DNA of 64,000 nt from Variovorax sp. SG517. GTDB lineage: Bacteria; Pseudomonadota; Gammaproteobacteria; Burkholderiales; Burkholderiaceae_C. The position numbers were made by a program, and so were the translations under genes. The notes under the pieces are model-generated. The model saw only the letters and a list, made by a program, of their open reading frames with translations, did no database searches and was not told where the DNA came from. Location: positions 868,001 to 932,000 of the forward strand of contig NZ_JABMJG010000001.1 in assembly GCF_013376045.1 (NCBI RefSeq), written 5' to 3'. Below are positions 24,970 to 33,577 of the stretch, in pieces (position 1 is the first letter of the stretch; each line of letters starts with the position of its first letter).

Positions 24970-25200
24970 ATGCTCAGCACCGAACACAAAGCCAACATCC
25001 TGCGCAAGGCCGGCTACGCCGTGCCGGCCCGGCCGGGCGATGCCGACAGCGCCTATCAGACGATCCAGTGCTGGCAGAAGGCCGTCGACACGCTCTACGT
25101 GACGTACGCCGCCAGCCGCGCCGCCAAGAGCCTGCGCGATGCGGAGGAGGCGCGGATGCTGGCCCTGCTGCAGCTTCGGTCGGCCAAGGCCTACGCCTGA
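24970..25200 (+). CDS. Small protein of unknown function
   Basis: A 76-residue protein starting M-L-S-T-E-H-K-A-N-I-L-R-K-A-G-Y. It is soluble, with a short N-terminal helix-turn and a C-terminal Ala/Arg/Glu-rich helix (S-R-A-A-K-S-L-R-D-A-E-E-A-R-M). I do not recognise a family. ATG at 24970 is preceded by a GGGGGT stretch that can act as a weak ribosome-binding site. It stands alone between a terminator-like hairpin and a convergent gene. Confidence 0.55.
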   Translation: MLSTEHKANILRKAGYAVPARPGDADSAYQTIQCWQKAVDTLYVTYAASRAAKSLRDAEEARMLALLQLRSAKAYA

Positions 25201-25221
25201 GAACCCTTCGGCGGTCGTTCC

Positions 25222-25584
25222 TCAGGGCTTCTTCTGCTTTTCCGGCGCGTCGTTGCTGCCGCCGCGCGACAGCTGGCCCGCCTTCATCGCCTCGCGGTTC
25301 GCCGCACGGCGCTTGGCCGCGGCGGCTCGGCGTTCTTCCCTCGACAGCTTTGGCGCCGTGGTCGCGCGAACTTCGCCTTCCTGCATCTGCGGGCCCCGTG
25401 CGGCCGCGGCGCCGTCCACGCGACGTTCCTTGCGCGCCTCGGCGCGCTCCGCCCTGGTGGTAGGCGCCGTGGGCCGCGCCTTTCCTTGTGCGGGGTCCGC
25501 TTCGCCGGAAGACTGCGCGGACGCCACCGACACGACCATCATCTGAGCCAGGGCCAGGCAAACCGGCACGAGCATTTTTTTCAT
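25222..25584 (-). CDS. Small exported, highly charged protein
   Basis: A 120-residue protein with a Sec signal peptide (K-K near the start, hydrophobic run, cleavage after A-S-A). The mature part is almost all Ala, Arg, Glu, Lys and Gln with segments such as R-A-E-R-A-E-A-R-K-E-R-R and R-E-E-R-R-A-A-A-A-K-R-R-A-A-N, so it is probably disordered or a long charged helix in the periplasm. No family can be named. It is convergent with the small protein at 24970 and 47 bases downstream of a TetR gene on the same strand. Confidence 0.6.
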   Translation of the reverse strand: MKKMLVPVCLALAQMMVVSVASAQSSGEADPAQGKARPTAPTTRAERAEARKERRVDGAAAARGPQMQEGEVRATTAPKLSREERRAAAAKRRAANREAMKAGQLSRGGSNDAPEKQKKP

Positions 25585-25631
25585 TGCGACGACCTTTCAG
25601 GACGAGTGAAGAAACTCGGCGGGCATTGTGG

Positions 25632-26306
25632 TCAGGGACAGGGCGCACTGTCCACTCCGGCCGGCGGGTTGCCGGCGCGCCCTCGGCCTGCCTGCCGGCG
25701 ATCGCGCAGATAGGCCAGCACCAGCCTGACAAGTTCGCTCCTGAGCACGGACGAGCCCAGGTCGCCACGGCGCGCCGCCGCATGGACGACCCCTTCGACC
25801 GCGGAAGACAGCATGCGAGCGGCCGCCTCGTCTTCAGTGCCGTCGTCGCCTTCGCCGGTGGCCGTGCCCGATGCGACCAGCGCCCGGTAGCGACGCTGGT
25901 ATTCCGCCTCGAACTCGGGATAGCTGGAGCGCGCGGCAAGCGGCACTTCGTCGACCAGCACGCGATGCAGCGCCTGGTCGACCGAGTGGGCGGCGATGAC
26001 GCCATCGACGAAGCGCTCCACCCGCCGGTCGAGCGCGACGGCTTCGCCGCCTTCATCTTCTTCTTTCTCTTGCGGACCAGACAGCGCCGCGAGCACCTCG
26101 TGGAGATGGCGCTCCCGGATCGCCTCGGCAATGGCCAGCTTGTCCGGGAAGTACTGGTAGAGCGAGCCGACGCTGACGCCGGCGACCGCCGCGATCTCGT
26201 TGGTGGTGAAGCGGGCCCATCCGCGGCGCGCCAGAACGCGAGTTGCGGCCTCGACGATGGCGTCCACCGTGACGCGCGAACGCTGCTGCCGGGGCGCTTT
26301 GCGCAT
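25632..26306 (-). CDS. TetR/AcrR family transcriptional regulator
   Basis: A 224-residue TetR-type repressor. The N-terminal HTH spans residues 12-60: V-D-A-I-V-E-A-A-T-R-V-L-A-R-R-G-W, then T-T-N-E-I-A-A-V-A-G-V-S-V-G-S-L-Y-Q-Y-F-P-D-K, the family signature. The ligand domain contains a Glu/Asp-rich insert near residue 80 (P-Q-E-K-E-E-D-E-G-G-E). The ATG at 26306 begins the basic tail before the HTH. It is divergent from the DinB-family gene with about 100 bases between, its most likely target. Confidence 0.9.
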   Translation of the reverse strand: MRKAPRQQRSRVTVDAIVEAATRVLARRGWARFTTNEIAAVAGVSVGSLYQYFPDKLAIAEAIRERHLHEVLAALSGPQEKEEDEGGEAVALDRRVERFVDGVIAAHSVDQALHRVLVDEVPLAARSSYPEFEAEYQRRYRALVASGTATGEGDDGTEDEAAARMLSSAVEGVVHAAARRGDLGSSVLRSELVRLVLAYLRDRRQAGRGRAGNPPAGVDSAPCP

Positions 26307-26408
26307 GGTCCTGCGCTGTGGGGGAATGCGAGTACCCAAGTTCGAGGCTCCACTCAAGAATAGGACGGCACGCAAGGCGTGCGTTCAACCGCTCAAGGGG
26401 AGATTGTG

Positions 26409-26921
26409 ATGAGTACGCAGACGCTTCTGGCCTCGCTGTTCCGCTACAAGGCCTGGGCCGACGAGGGCCTGCTGGCAAGCCTGGCCGAGCTTGCGGCCAC
26501 TGGGCCGGCCGACGAATACCGTACGGCGGCGCGCGTGTTCAACCACGCGTGCATCGTCGACCGCATCTTCGTCGCGAACCTGCAGCGCATGGCGCACGGC
26601 CAAACCGCGACGGGCGCGCCAGAGCCACCGCCGCTGCAAGCGCTGGCCGAAGCCGTGCGAGAAACCGACCGCTGGTACATCGACTACATCGCGCGCCTGG
26701 GACCGCAGGCGCTGGTGGAGAACATCGATTTCACGTTCACCGATGGAGCGCCGGGCCGGATGTCGCGCGAGGAGATGCTGGCCCATGTGGCGACCCATGC
26801 GGGCTATCACCGCGGAGAAATCGGCCGGATCCTGACCCGGCTCACGGGCTCGTCGCCGCCCGACACCTTCACCGGCTTTCTGCATCAAGCCGAGCCCGGG
26901 CGCCGCGCACGCAACGAGTAG
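26409..26921 (+). CDS. DinB family protein
   Basis: A 170-residue four-helix-bundle protein of the DinB superfamily. The metal-binding histidines are in F-N-H-A (about residue 50) and in H-V-A-T-H-A-G-Y-H-R-G (about 128-137), the usual three-His site. Members act as thiol-dependent transferases or are damage- or stress-linked with unknown activity. A GGGGAGA ribosome-binding site lies just before the ATG. Divergent from a TetR regulator, which probably controls it. Confidence 0.88.
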   Translation: MSTQTLLASLFRYKAWADEGLLASLAELAATGPADEYRTAARVFNHACIVDRIFVANLQRMAHGQTATGAPEPPPLQALAEAVRETDRWYIDYIARLGPQALVENIDFTFTDGAPGRMSREEMLAHVATHAGYHRGEIGRILTRLTGSSPPDTFTGFLHQAEPGRRARNE

Positions 26922-26952
26922 CGGCGGCGTCCTCGGGCAACGGCCAGCCGGC

Positions 26953-27369
26953 TTACTTGCCCTGGGCCGACTTCAGCACGGGGTTCTGCATGGTCGAGAC
27001 GACCTTGCTGTTGACGCGCGAGCCGCTGGTCACGTTTTGATCAGGCGCCGCGGCGGTGGCCATGGCTTCCTGGTAGACCTGCGCCGGGTCGCGGCTCGAG
27101 GTGAACGGGTCCGCGCCACGCGAGCCGCGCGTCACGTTCTGGTTGGGCGCATGGGCCGTTTCGACAGCCTGCTTGTACACGGCTTCGGCATCGGCCGTGG
27201 AGGTGAACGGATCGGCGCCGCGCGAACCGCGCGTGACGTTCTGGTCCTTGGCGTGGGCGGCGGCAACGGCTTCGGCTTCGACGGCTTCGCGGGTGCGCTG
27301 CTGGGCGTTGGCGGAAGCGAGGGAGAGCACGGCGAGTGCTGCGGCAAGGGCGAGTCGGGAGGTCTTCAT
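26953..27369 (-). CDS. Small exported protein with three internal repeats
   Basis: A 138-residue protein with a signal peptide (cleavage after A-N-A near residue 22). The mature part holds three copies of a unit of about 35 residues: A-V-x-x-A-H-A-x-x-Q-N-V-T-R-G-S-R-G-A-D-P-F-T-S, the third more degenerate (A-P-D-Q-N-V-T-S-G-S-R-V-N). N-V-T-x-G-S-R recurs in each. I do not recognise the family beyond small Burkholderiales exported proteins of DUF4148 type. A hairpin with a T-run lies about 65 bases upstream in its leader. Confidence 0.65.
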   Translation of the reverse strand: MKTSRLALAAALAVLSLASANAQQRTREAVEAEAVAAAHAKDQNVTRGSRGADPFTSTADAEAVYKQAVETAHAPNQNVTRGSRGADPFTSSRDPAQVYQEAMATAAAPDQNVTSGSRVNSKVVSTMQNPVLKSAQGK

Positions 27370-27432
27370 GATGATTCGGGTCTTTTCTGTGAGTGGTCGG
27401 TCCGATGAGGCTTCCCCGGGGATGCGGGAAAA

Positions 27433-27454
27433 CCCTGAACGAGGCTATTCAGGG
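27433..27454 (-). promoter_or_regulatory. Leader hairpin upstream of the repeat protein
   Basis: On the minus strand CCCTGAA and TTCAGGG pair around an 8-base loop and are followed by TTTT. It lies about 65 bases before the start codon of the repeat protein and could be an attenuator or an operator. Confidence 0.4.
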
Positions 27455-27740
27455 CAAAAGGCAGATCGATGACGCCCCCGCCGCGCGGCCCGGCTCTTCG
27501 AGGCGCCGTGCAACCTCTGCGAACTTCTGTTAGCCCGAACGGCCTGGACTGCCCTGCCGACGCGCTTCGCGTTTGCGCGCTGCGTGAGCCCGAGGATCAT
27601 CTGACGCCCATCGCATCGCACCGGGCCGCGGTCACAGCCGGCTGCTACCCGCTGCGCCCCGCCCCTTCGAATAATCCGGCGACGGCCTGCGCGCTCCCGT
27701 GCAGGGCCGTGTTCCAACCCATTCGAAGGAGACAAGAGAC
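27455..27740. other. Non-coding interval before the DJ-1 gene
   Basis: With the leader above, 371 bases separate the divergent repeat-protein and DJ-1 genes. The rest is G/C-rich with no clear promoter hexamers; an AAGGAG ribosome-binding site (27727-27732) belongs to the DJ-1 gene. I see nothing else definable. Confidence 0.4.
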
Positions 27741-28319
27741 ATGGCGCGCAAGATCCTGATGCTGTGCGGCGACTACGCCGAAGACTACGAAACCATGGTG
27801 CCCTTCCAGACCCTGCTGGCCGTAGGCCACACGGTCCATGCGGTGGCGCCGGACAAGAAGGCCGGCGACTGGGTCCACACCGCCATCCACGACTTCGAGG
27901 GCGCGCAGACCTACAGCGAGAAGCCGGGCCACCGCTTCACGCTGAACGCCAACTTCGCCGACGTGCGCCCCGAGGCGTACGACGCACTCGTCATCCCCGG
28001 CGGCCGCGCGCCCGAGTACCTGCGCATGAACACCCGCGTGGTGGAGATCGCGCGGCACTTCCTGGCCGCCGACAAGCCGCTGGCCGCCGTGTGCCATGGC
28101 GCGCAACTGCTCGCGGCCACCGGCCTGCTCAAGGGCCGCAGGGTGTCGGCCTATCCGGCCTGCCAGGTGGAAGTGGAACTCGCAGGCGCCGAGTACATGA
28201 ACATTCCGGTCGACCAGGCCGTGACCGACCGCAACCTGGTCACCGCGCCCGCTTGGCCCGCGCATCCGGCATGGCTCGCGCAGTTCCTCGGGGTGCTGGG
28301 CACGCGCATCGCGCATTGA
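27741..28319 (+). CDS. DJ-1/PfpI family protein
   Basis: A 192-residue class I glutamine amidotransferase-like protein of the DJ-1/PfpI superfamily. The nucleophile elbow is A-V-C-H-G-A with Cys near residue 116 followed by His, and the acidic partner lies in the N-terminal D-Y-A-E-D-Y-E segment. Family members act as glyoxalase III/deglycase, protease or chaperone; related proteins in this group often protect against reactive carbonyls. An AAGGAG sequence eight bases upstream of the ATG supports the start. Confidence 0.9.
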   Translation: MARKILMLCGDYAEDYETMVPFQTLLAVGHTVHAVAPDKKAGDWVHTAIHDFEGAQTYSEKPGHRFTLNANFADVRPEAYDALVIPGGRAPEYLRMNTRVVEIARHFLAADKPLAAVCHGAQLLAATGLLKGRRVSAYPACQVEVELAGAEYMNIPVDQAVTDRNLVTAPAWPAHPAWLAQFLGVLGTRIAH

Positions 28320-28389
28320 CCTTCGGATGGACGGGCGGCGCTACAGTGCGGCGTCGCCCACCTTCCTTCAAGCAAAGGAGACAGCCACC

Positions 28390-28800
28390 ATGTGCGAAGT
28401 CTTCATCAGTGCCGATCCGCAGAGCTACGACGCGCGCACGCGCTCGGTGCGGCTGCACGGCGTGGTCACCAGCATCCGGCTGGAGAACCTGTTCTGGCAG
28501 GTGCTGGAGGAAATCGCGCGACGCGACGGCATGGTCGTGGTGCAGCTCATCGAGCGGCTCTACGACGAGCTGGTGGCCGCGCGCGGCGAGGTCGGCAACT
28601 TCGCCTCGTTCCTGCGGGTGAGCGCCCTGCGCTACGAGGCGCTGCTGGCGCAGGGACGGATTCCGGCGGACAACTCGGTGGCGATCCGCTCGCTCGACGC
28701 GAAAGCGGTGCTGCACGAGCTGCCCGAGGGCTGGGGCGGCCCTCTGCCCGAGCAGGCCCGCGTGCACACGCTGCACGTGGCAGCGCGGCGGCAGGCTTAG
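28390..28800 (+). CDS. Ribbon-helix-helix domain protein
   Basis: A 136-residue protein with a RHH_4-type ribbon-helix-helix core in the middle: S-V-R-L-H-G-V-V-T-S-I-R-L-E-N-L-F-W-Q-V-L-E-E-I-A-style strand and helices (residues 20-60). Such proteins bind DNA as dimers through the paired strands and often regulate their own operon. The N terminus M-C-E-V-F-I-S-A-D-P is common to this group in proteobacteria. AAGGAG precedes the ATG. It is 70 bases after the DJ-1 gene on the same strand and may share its transcript. Target genes unknown. Confidence 0.8.
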   Translation: MCEVFISADPQSYDARTRSVRLHGVVTSIRLENLFWQVLEEIARRDGMVVVQLIERLYDELVAARGEVGNFASFLRVSALRYEALLAQGRIPADNSVAIRSLDAKAVLHELPEGWGGPLPEQARVHTLHVAARRQA

Positions 28801-28809
28801 CCGGTTCGA

Positions 28810-29814
28810 TCAGTCGAGTGAAATGTTCGCCTTGCGGATCACGTCGGTGAAGCGCTTGGTCTCGCTCGCCACGAACTCGTCGAACTGAGGGCGCGTGGTC
28901 GGGAAGGGCTCGTAGCCGAAGCTCTTGAACTTCTCCAGCACGTCGGGCTCGGCCAGGCCCTTCTCGATGTCGCGCTTGATCTTCTCGGTGACCGAGGCGG
29001 GCAGTCCCTTGGGCACGGCGATGGCGTTCCAGCCGATGACCTCGAAGCCCTTCGGGCCGCCCGATTCACCGACCGTCGGCACGTCGGGGAAGGCGGCCAC
29101 GCGCTGCGGCGCCGCGGCCGCCAGGAAGCGCAGCTTGTTCGCGCGCTGCAGCGGGCCGGCGGTGGCGCTGCTGCCCAGCGCGAAGGCCAGTTCGCCTGTC
29201 GCCACCGAGGTGTACAGCTGCGTGGTTTCCTTGTAGACGATGTGCTCCATCTGCGTGCCGGTGGCCGACTCGAAGAGCTCCGAGCCCAGGTGCACCGGGT
29301 TGCCCACGGACCACGAGCCGTAGTCCAGCTTGCCCGGATTCGCCTTGGCGTCGGCGATCAGATCGCCGATGGTCTTGTACTTGCTGTTGGTGGCGACGGT
29401 GAAGAAGAAGTAGGTCTTGAACAGCGGCAGCAGCGCGTCGAAGTCCTTGTTCGTGTCGTAGGGCAGCTTCTTGAAGAGCGCCGGGTATGCGGCGAGGTGC
29501 ACGTTGTCGAGCACGATGATGTCGTGGCCGTCCTTCGCGCCGCGCTTGAAGGCATCGATGGCAATGAAGCCGTTGCCGCCGGGGCGGTTCTCGACCACCA
29601 CGGGCTGTCCCCAGGCGCGCGAGAGCTTGTCCGCCACCAGGCGCGCCACGCCGTCGGGGCCGCCGCCCACGGGGAACGGCGTGATGATCCGCACGGGTTT
29701 GCTGGGAAAGGCCTGCTGCGCAGGAGCGGCTGCGGGCAGCAGCGCCACGGCGGCCAGTGCGAGCGCGGCAATGCCGGCGCCACGGCGCGTTGTCTTCGTC
29801 GACGTGTGGTTCAT
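28810..29814 (-). CDS. Bug/TctC-type tripartite tricarboxylate transporter binding protein
   Basis: A 334-residue periplasmic solute receptor with a signal peptide (A-A-P-A-Q-Q-A cleavage) and the family opening F-P-S-K-P-V-R-I-I-T-P-F-P-V-G-G-G-P-D, then V-V-V-E-N-R-P-G-G-N-G. Bug proteins bind carboxylates or aromatics and feed TctAB membrane partners, which are not encoded nearby. It ends the minus-strand transcript pcaI-pcaJ-pcaF, so an aromatic acid or a dicarboxylate of the beta-ketoadipate route is a reasonable ligand guess. The ATG at 29814 begins the signal peptide; the longer frame upstream is a shadow of pcaF. Confidence 0.9.
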   Translation of the reverse strand: MNHTSTKTTRRGAGIAALALAAVALLPAAAPAQQAFPSKPVRIITPFPVGGGPDGVARLVADKLSRAWGQPVVVENRPGGNGFIAIDAFKRGAKDGHDIIVLDNVHLAAYPALFKKLPYDTNKDFDALLPLFKTYFFFTVATNSKYKTIGDLIADAKANPGKLDYGSWSVGNPVHLGSELFESATGTQMEHIVYKETTQLYTSVATGELAFALGSSATAGPLQRANKLRFLAAAAPQRVAAFPDVPTVGESGGPKGFEVIGWNAIAVPKGLPASVTEKIKRDIEKGLAEPDVLEKFKSFGYEPFPTTRPQFDEFVASETKRFTDVIRKANISLD

Positions 29815-29942
29815 CCTCTGATCCTTCTTTCTCTCTGTCTTCTTGGGTTGAAAAAATGCCATCGGGCCGCTGTTGCCGCGGCTGCCGATGGCCTTGTCTT
29901 CTTGCTTCTCTGGTTGTTCTTCGTTTTGCCGCGGTCCGGTCG

Positions 29943-31148
<1,206 letters not shown>

Positions 31149-31179
31149 GTCTGTCTCTCTTTGATGGCTTGGAAGGGGG

Positions 31180-31833
31180 TCAGGCTGCGATCGGGAGTCC
31201 GACGAGCTTCTCGAGTTCTTCGCGGCTCAGGCCGTCGACGAGGTCGACGAGCTTCAGGCCCTGCGGCGTGCATTCGAGCGTGGCGAGGTCGGAGTACACG
31301 CGCTTGACGCAGCCGATGCCGGTCAGCGGATAGGTGCATTCCTTCACCAGCTTGCTCACGCCCTGTTTGGTGAGCAGGTCCATCATGACCCAGGTCTGCT
31401 TGGCGCCGATGGCGAGATCCATCGCGCCGCCGACGGCGGGAATCGCGTCCTTCTCGCCGGTGTGCCAGTTGGCGAGGTCGCCGGTGGCCGACACCTGGAA
31501 CGCGCCGAGCACGCAGATGTCGAGGTGGCCGCCGCGCATCATCGCGAAGCTGTCGGAGTGATGGAAGAACGAGCCGCCCGGCAGCAGCGTGACGGGCTGC
31601 TTGCCTGCGTTGATGAGGTCGTAGTCTTCCTCGCCGGCCTCGGGCGCGGGGCCCATGCCGAGGATGCCGTTCTCGCTCTGCAGGATGACCTCGCGGCCCT
31701 GGGGCAGATGGTTGGCCACCAGCGTGGGCTGGCCGATGCCGAGGTTGACGACTGCCCCGTCGAAGATGTCCTGCGCCACGCGGGCGGCGAGCTGGTCCTT
31801 GGTGCGGCGTGTGTAGTTCGTGCTCATGGTCAT
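31180..31833 (-). CDS. pcaJ: 3-oxoadipate CoA-transferase subunit B
   Basis: A 217-residue beta subunit of a succinyl-CoA:3-oxoacid CoA-transferase. The catalytic glutamate is Glu54 in Q-S-E-N-G-I-L-G-M-G-P, which carries the CoA thioester. The start at 31833 overlaps the pcaI stop as ATGA, so the subunits are translationally coupled; a second ATG two codons later is possible. Next to pcaF and beside an IclR regulator, 3-oxoadipate is a more likely acceptor than acetoacetate. Confidence 0.9.
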   Translation of the reverse strand: MTMSTNYTRRTKDQLAARVAQDIFDGAVVNLGIGQPTLVANHLPQGREVILQSENGILGMGPAPEAGEEDYDLINAGKQPVTLLPGGSFFHHSDSFAMMRGGHLDICVLGAFQVSATGDLANWHTGEKDAIPAVGGAMDLAIGAKQTWVMMDLLTKQGVSKLVKECTYPLTGIGCVKRVYSDLATLECTPQGLKLVDLVDGLSREELEKLVGLPIAA

Positions 31834-32531
31834 GCTGCCTTCTTGAAGCCGCCGGCCTGGGTGGCCACGCGTTCGATGCGCACCACCTGGTGCACGAAGA
31901 TGCCGGGGGTGACGATGGTCTCGGGGTCGAGGGTGCCGAGCTCGGCGATGTCGTGCACGGTGGCGATGGTCTTCTTCGCGGCCATGGCCATCACCGGGCC
32001 GAAGTTGCGCGCCGCCTTGCGGTAGACCAGGTTGCCCCAGCGGTCGCCGCGCTCCGCCTTGATGAGCGCCACGTCGCCGTGGATGGGGTACTCGAGCACG
32101 TACTGCTTGCCGTCGATCTCGCGGGTCTCGCGGTTGCCGGCCAGCTGCGTGCCGTAGCCCGTGGGGCAGAAGAAGGCGCCGATGCCGGCGCCCGCGGCGC
32201 GGATGCGCTCGGCCAGGTTGCCCTGGGGCACGAGTTCGAGCTCGATCTTGCCGCTGCGGTAGAGCCCGTCGAACACCTGGCTGTCGGCCTGGCGCGGGAA
32301 GCTGCAGATGATCTTGCGCACGCGCCCGGCCTTCAGCAGCGCTGCGAGGCCGGTCTCGCCGTTGCCCGCGTTGTTGTTGACGACCGTGAGGTCCTTGGCG
32401 CCCTGCTCGACGAGGCCGTCGATGAGCTCGTTGGGAATGCCGGCGGTGCCGAAACCGCCGATGAGAACCGTGGCGCCGTCGGGGATGCCAGCGAGGGCAT
32501 CGGCGACCGAGCGCGCGATCTTGTTGATCAT
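31830..32531 (-). CDS. pcaI: 3-oxoadipate CoA-transferase subunit A
   Basis: A 233-residue alpha subunit of the CoA-transferase. It has the G-G-F-G-T-A-G-I-P CoA-binding loop near residue 25 and the family segment V-N-N-N-A-G-N-G-E-T-G. With PcaJ it moves CoA from succinyl-CoA to 3-oxoadipate in the cytoplasm. It is the first gene of the transcript pcaI-pcaJ-pcaF-Bug and is divergent from the IclR gene, with a 138-base region holding a repeated operator. Confidence 0.9.
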   Translation of the reverse strand: MINKIARSVADALAGIPDGATVLIGGFGTAGIPNELIDGLVEQGAKDLTVVNNNAGNGETGLAALLKAGRVRKIICSFPRQADSQVFDGLYRSGKIELELVPQGNLAERIRAAGAGIGAFFCPTGYGTQLAGNRETREIDGKQYVLEYPIHGDVALIKAERGDRWGNLVYRKAARNFGPVMAMAAKKTIATVHDIAELGTLDPETIVTPGIFVHQVVRIERVATQAGGFKKAA

Positions 32532-32611
32532 GAAGCCTGTCTCCGGAAGTGAGGAAAGGGAACGAAGAAACGAATCCGCCTGAACGCGCCGACCGATTCT
32601 GCGAACCGCCG

Positions 32612-32649
32612 ATTTGTTCGTCTAAAGAACATTTGTTCGTATAATGAAT
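32612..32649. promoter_or_regulatory. Repeated IclR-type operator and pcaR-side promoter
   Basis: ATTTGTTCGTCTAAAGAAC and ATTTGTTCGTATAATGAAT are 19-base direct repeats. Each holds a GTTC-N7-GAAC dyad (the second ending GAAT). The second contains TATAAT (32640-32645), the -10 element for the IclR gene, so binding there should repress the regulator. The A/T-rich content stands out from its surroundings. Confidence 0.6.
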
Positions 32650-32669
32650 TCTAGAGAGGAAGACGAACC

Positions 32670-33455
32670 ATGGCAACCCACGCGTCACAACCCGAGACAC
32701 CGGCCCCCGGCGACAGCTACGTGCAGTCCTTCGCGCGCGGCCTGCAGGTGATCCGCTCGTTCAGCGCCAATGCGCCGCACCAGACGCTCAGCGAGGTGGC
32801 CGCCGGCAGCGGGCTGACGCGCGCGGGGGCGCGGCGCATCCTGCTCACGCTGCAGACGCTGGGCTACGTGGTGACCGACGGCAAGCTCTTCACGCTCACG
32901 CCGCGCATCCTCGACCTGGGCTTCGCGTATCTCTCGTCGATGCCGATCTGGAACCGCGCCGAGCCGGTGATGGAGGCGCTGGTGCAGCAGGTGCAGGAGT
33001 CGTGCTCCGCCGCCGTGCTCGATGCCACCGACATCGTCTACGTGCTGCGCGTGCCGACCAAGAAGATCATGCACATCAACCTGGGCGTGGGCTCGCGCCT
33101 GCCGGCCTACTGCACGTCGCTGGGCCGGCTGCTGCTGGCGGACCTCGACGACGACGAAGTGCGCGCGCGGCTCGAAGCCTCGAACATCGAGGCGCTGACC
33201 AGGCACACCATCACCGACATCGACGCGCTCATGGCCAAGGTCGCGCAGGCGCGCAAGCAGCAGTGGTGCCTGGTGAACCAGGAACTCGAGGAAGGCCTGA
33301 TCTCGGTGGCCGCGCCCGTGGTCGACCGGCAGGGCCGCATGGTGGCAGCGCTCAACATCAGTGGCCAGGCGAACCGCACCAGCGCGAAGGCGATGCAGGA
33401 GACCATGCTGCCCGCGCTGCGCGAAGCGGCGGACCGGGTCTCGCGGATGCTCTGA
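32670..33455 (+). CDS. IclR family regulator, PcaR/PobR type
   Basis: A 261-residue IclR-type regulator. The N-terminal winged HTH (residues 20-80) reads F-A-R-G-L-Q-V-I-R-S-F, then L-S-E-V-A-A-G-S-G-L-T-R-A-G-A-R-R-I-L-L-T-L, the PcaR/PobR-style recognition region. The effector domain runs to the end and holds the conserved L-P-A-Y-C-T-S-L-G-R segment. It is divergent from pcaIJF and most likely controls these genes in response to 3-oxoadipate or a related acid, acting at the paired GTTC-N7-GAAC sites between them. Confidence 0.9.
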   Translation: MATHASQPETPAPGDSYVQSFARGLQVIRSFSANAPHQTLSEVAAGSGLTRAGARRILLTLQTLGYVVTDGKLFTLTPRILDLGFAYLSSMPIWNRAEPVMEALVQQVQESCSAAVLDATDIVYVLRVPTKKIMHINLGVGSRLPAYCTSLGRLLLADLDDDEVRARLEASNIEALTRHTITDIDALMAKVAQARKQQWCLVNQELEEGLISVAAPVVDRQGRMVAALNISGQANRTSAKAMQETMLPALREAADRVSRML

Positions 33456-33577
33456 TCACGGCCGATCCGCACTGAACAAAAACGAAAGACGAGAGCGAAA
33501 GGCGAAAGGACATTCACGGACAGGTCACATCGACTTCCTAGATTGCACCCCTCACAACAACACCGGAGGGTCCGATC

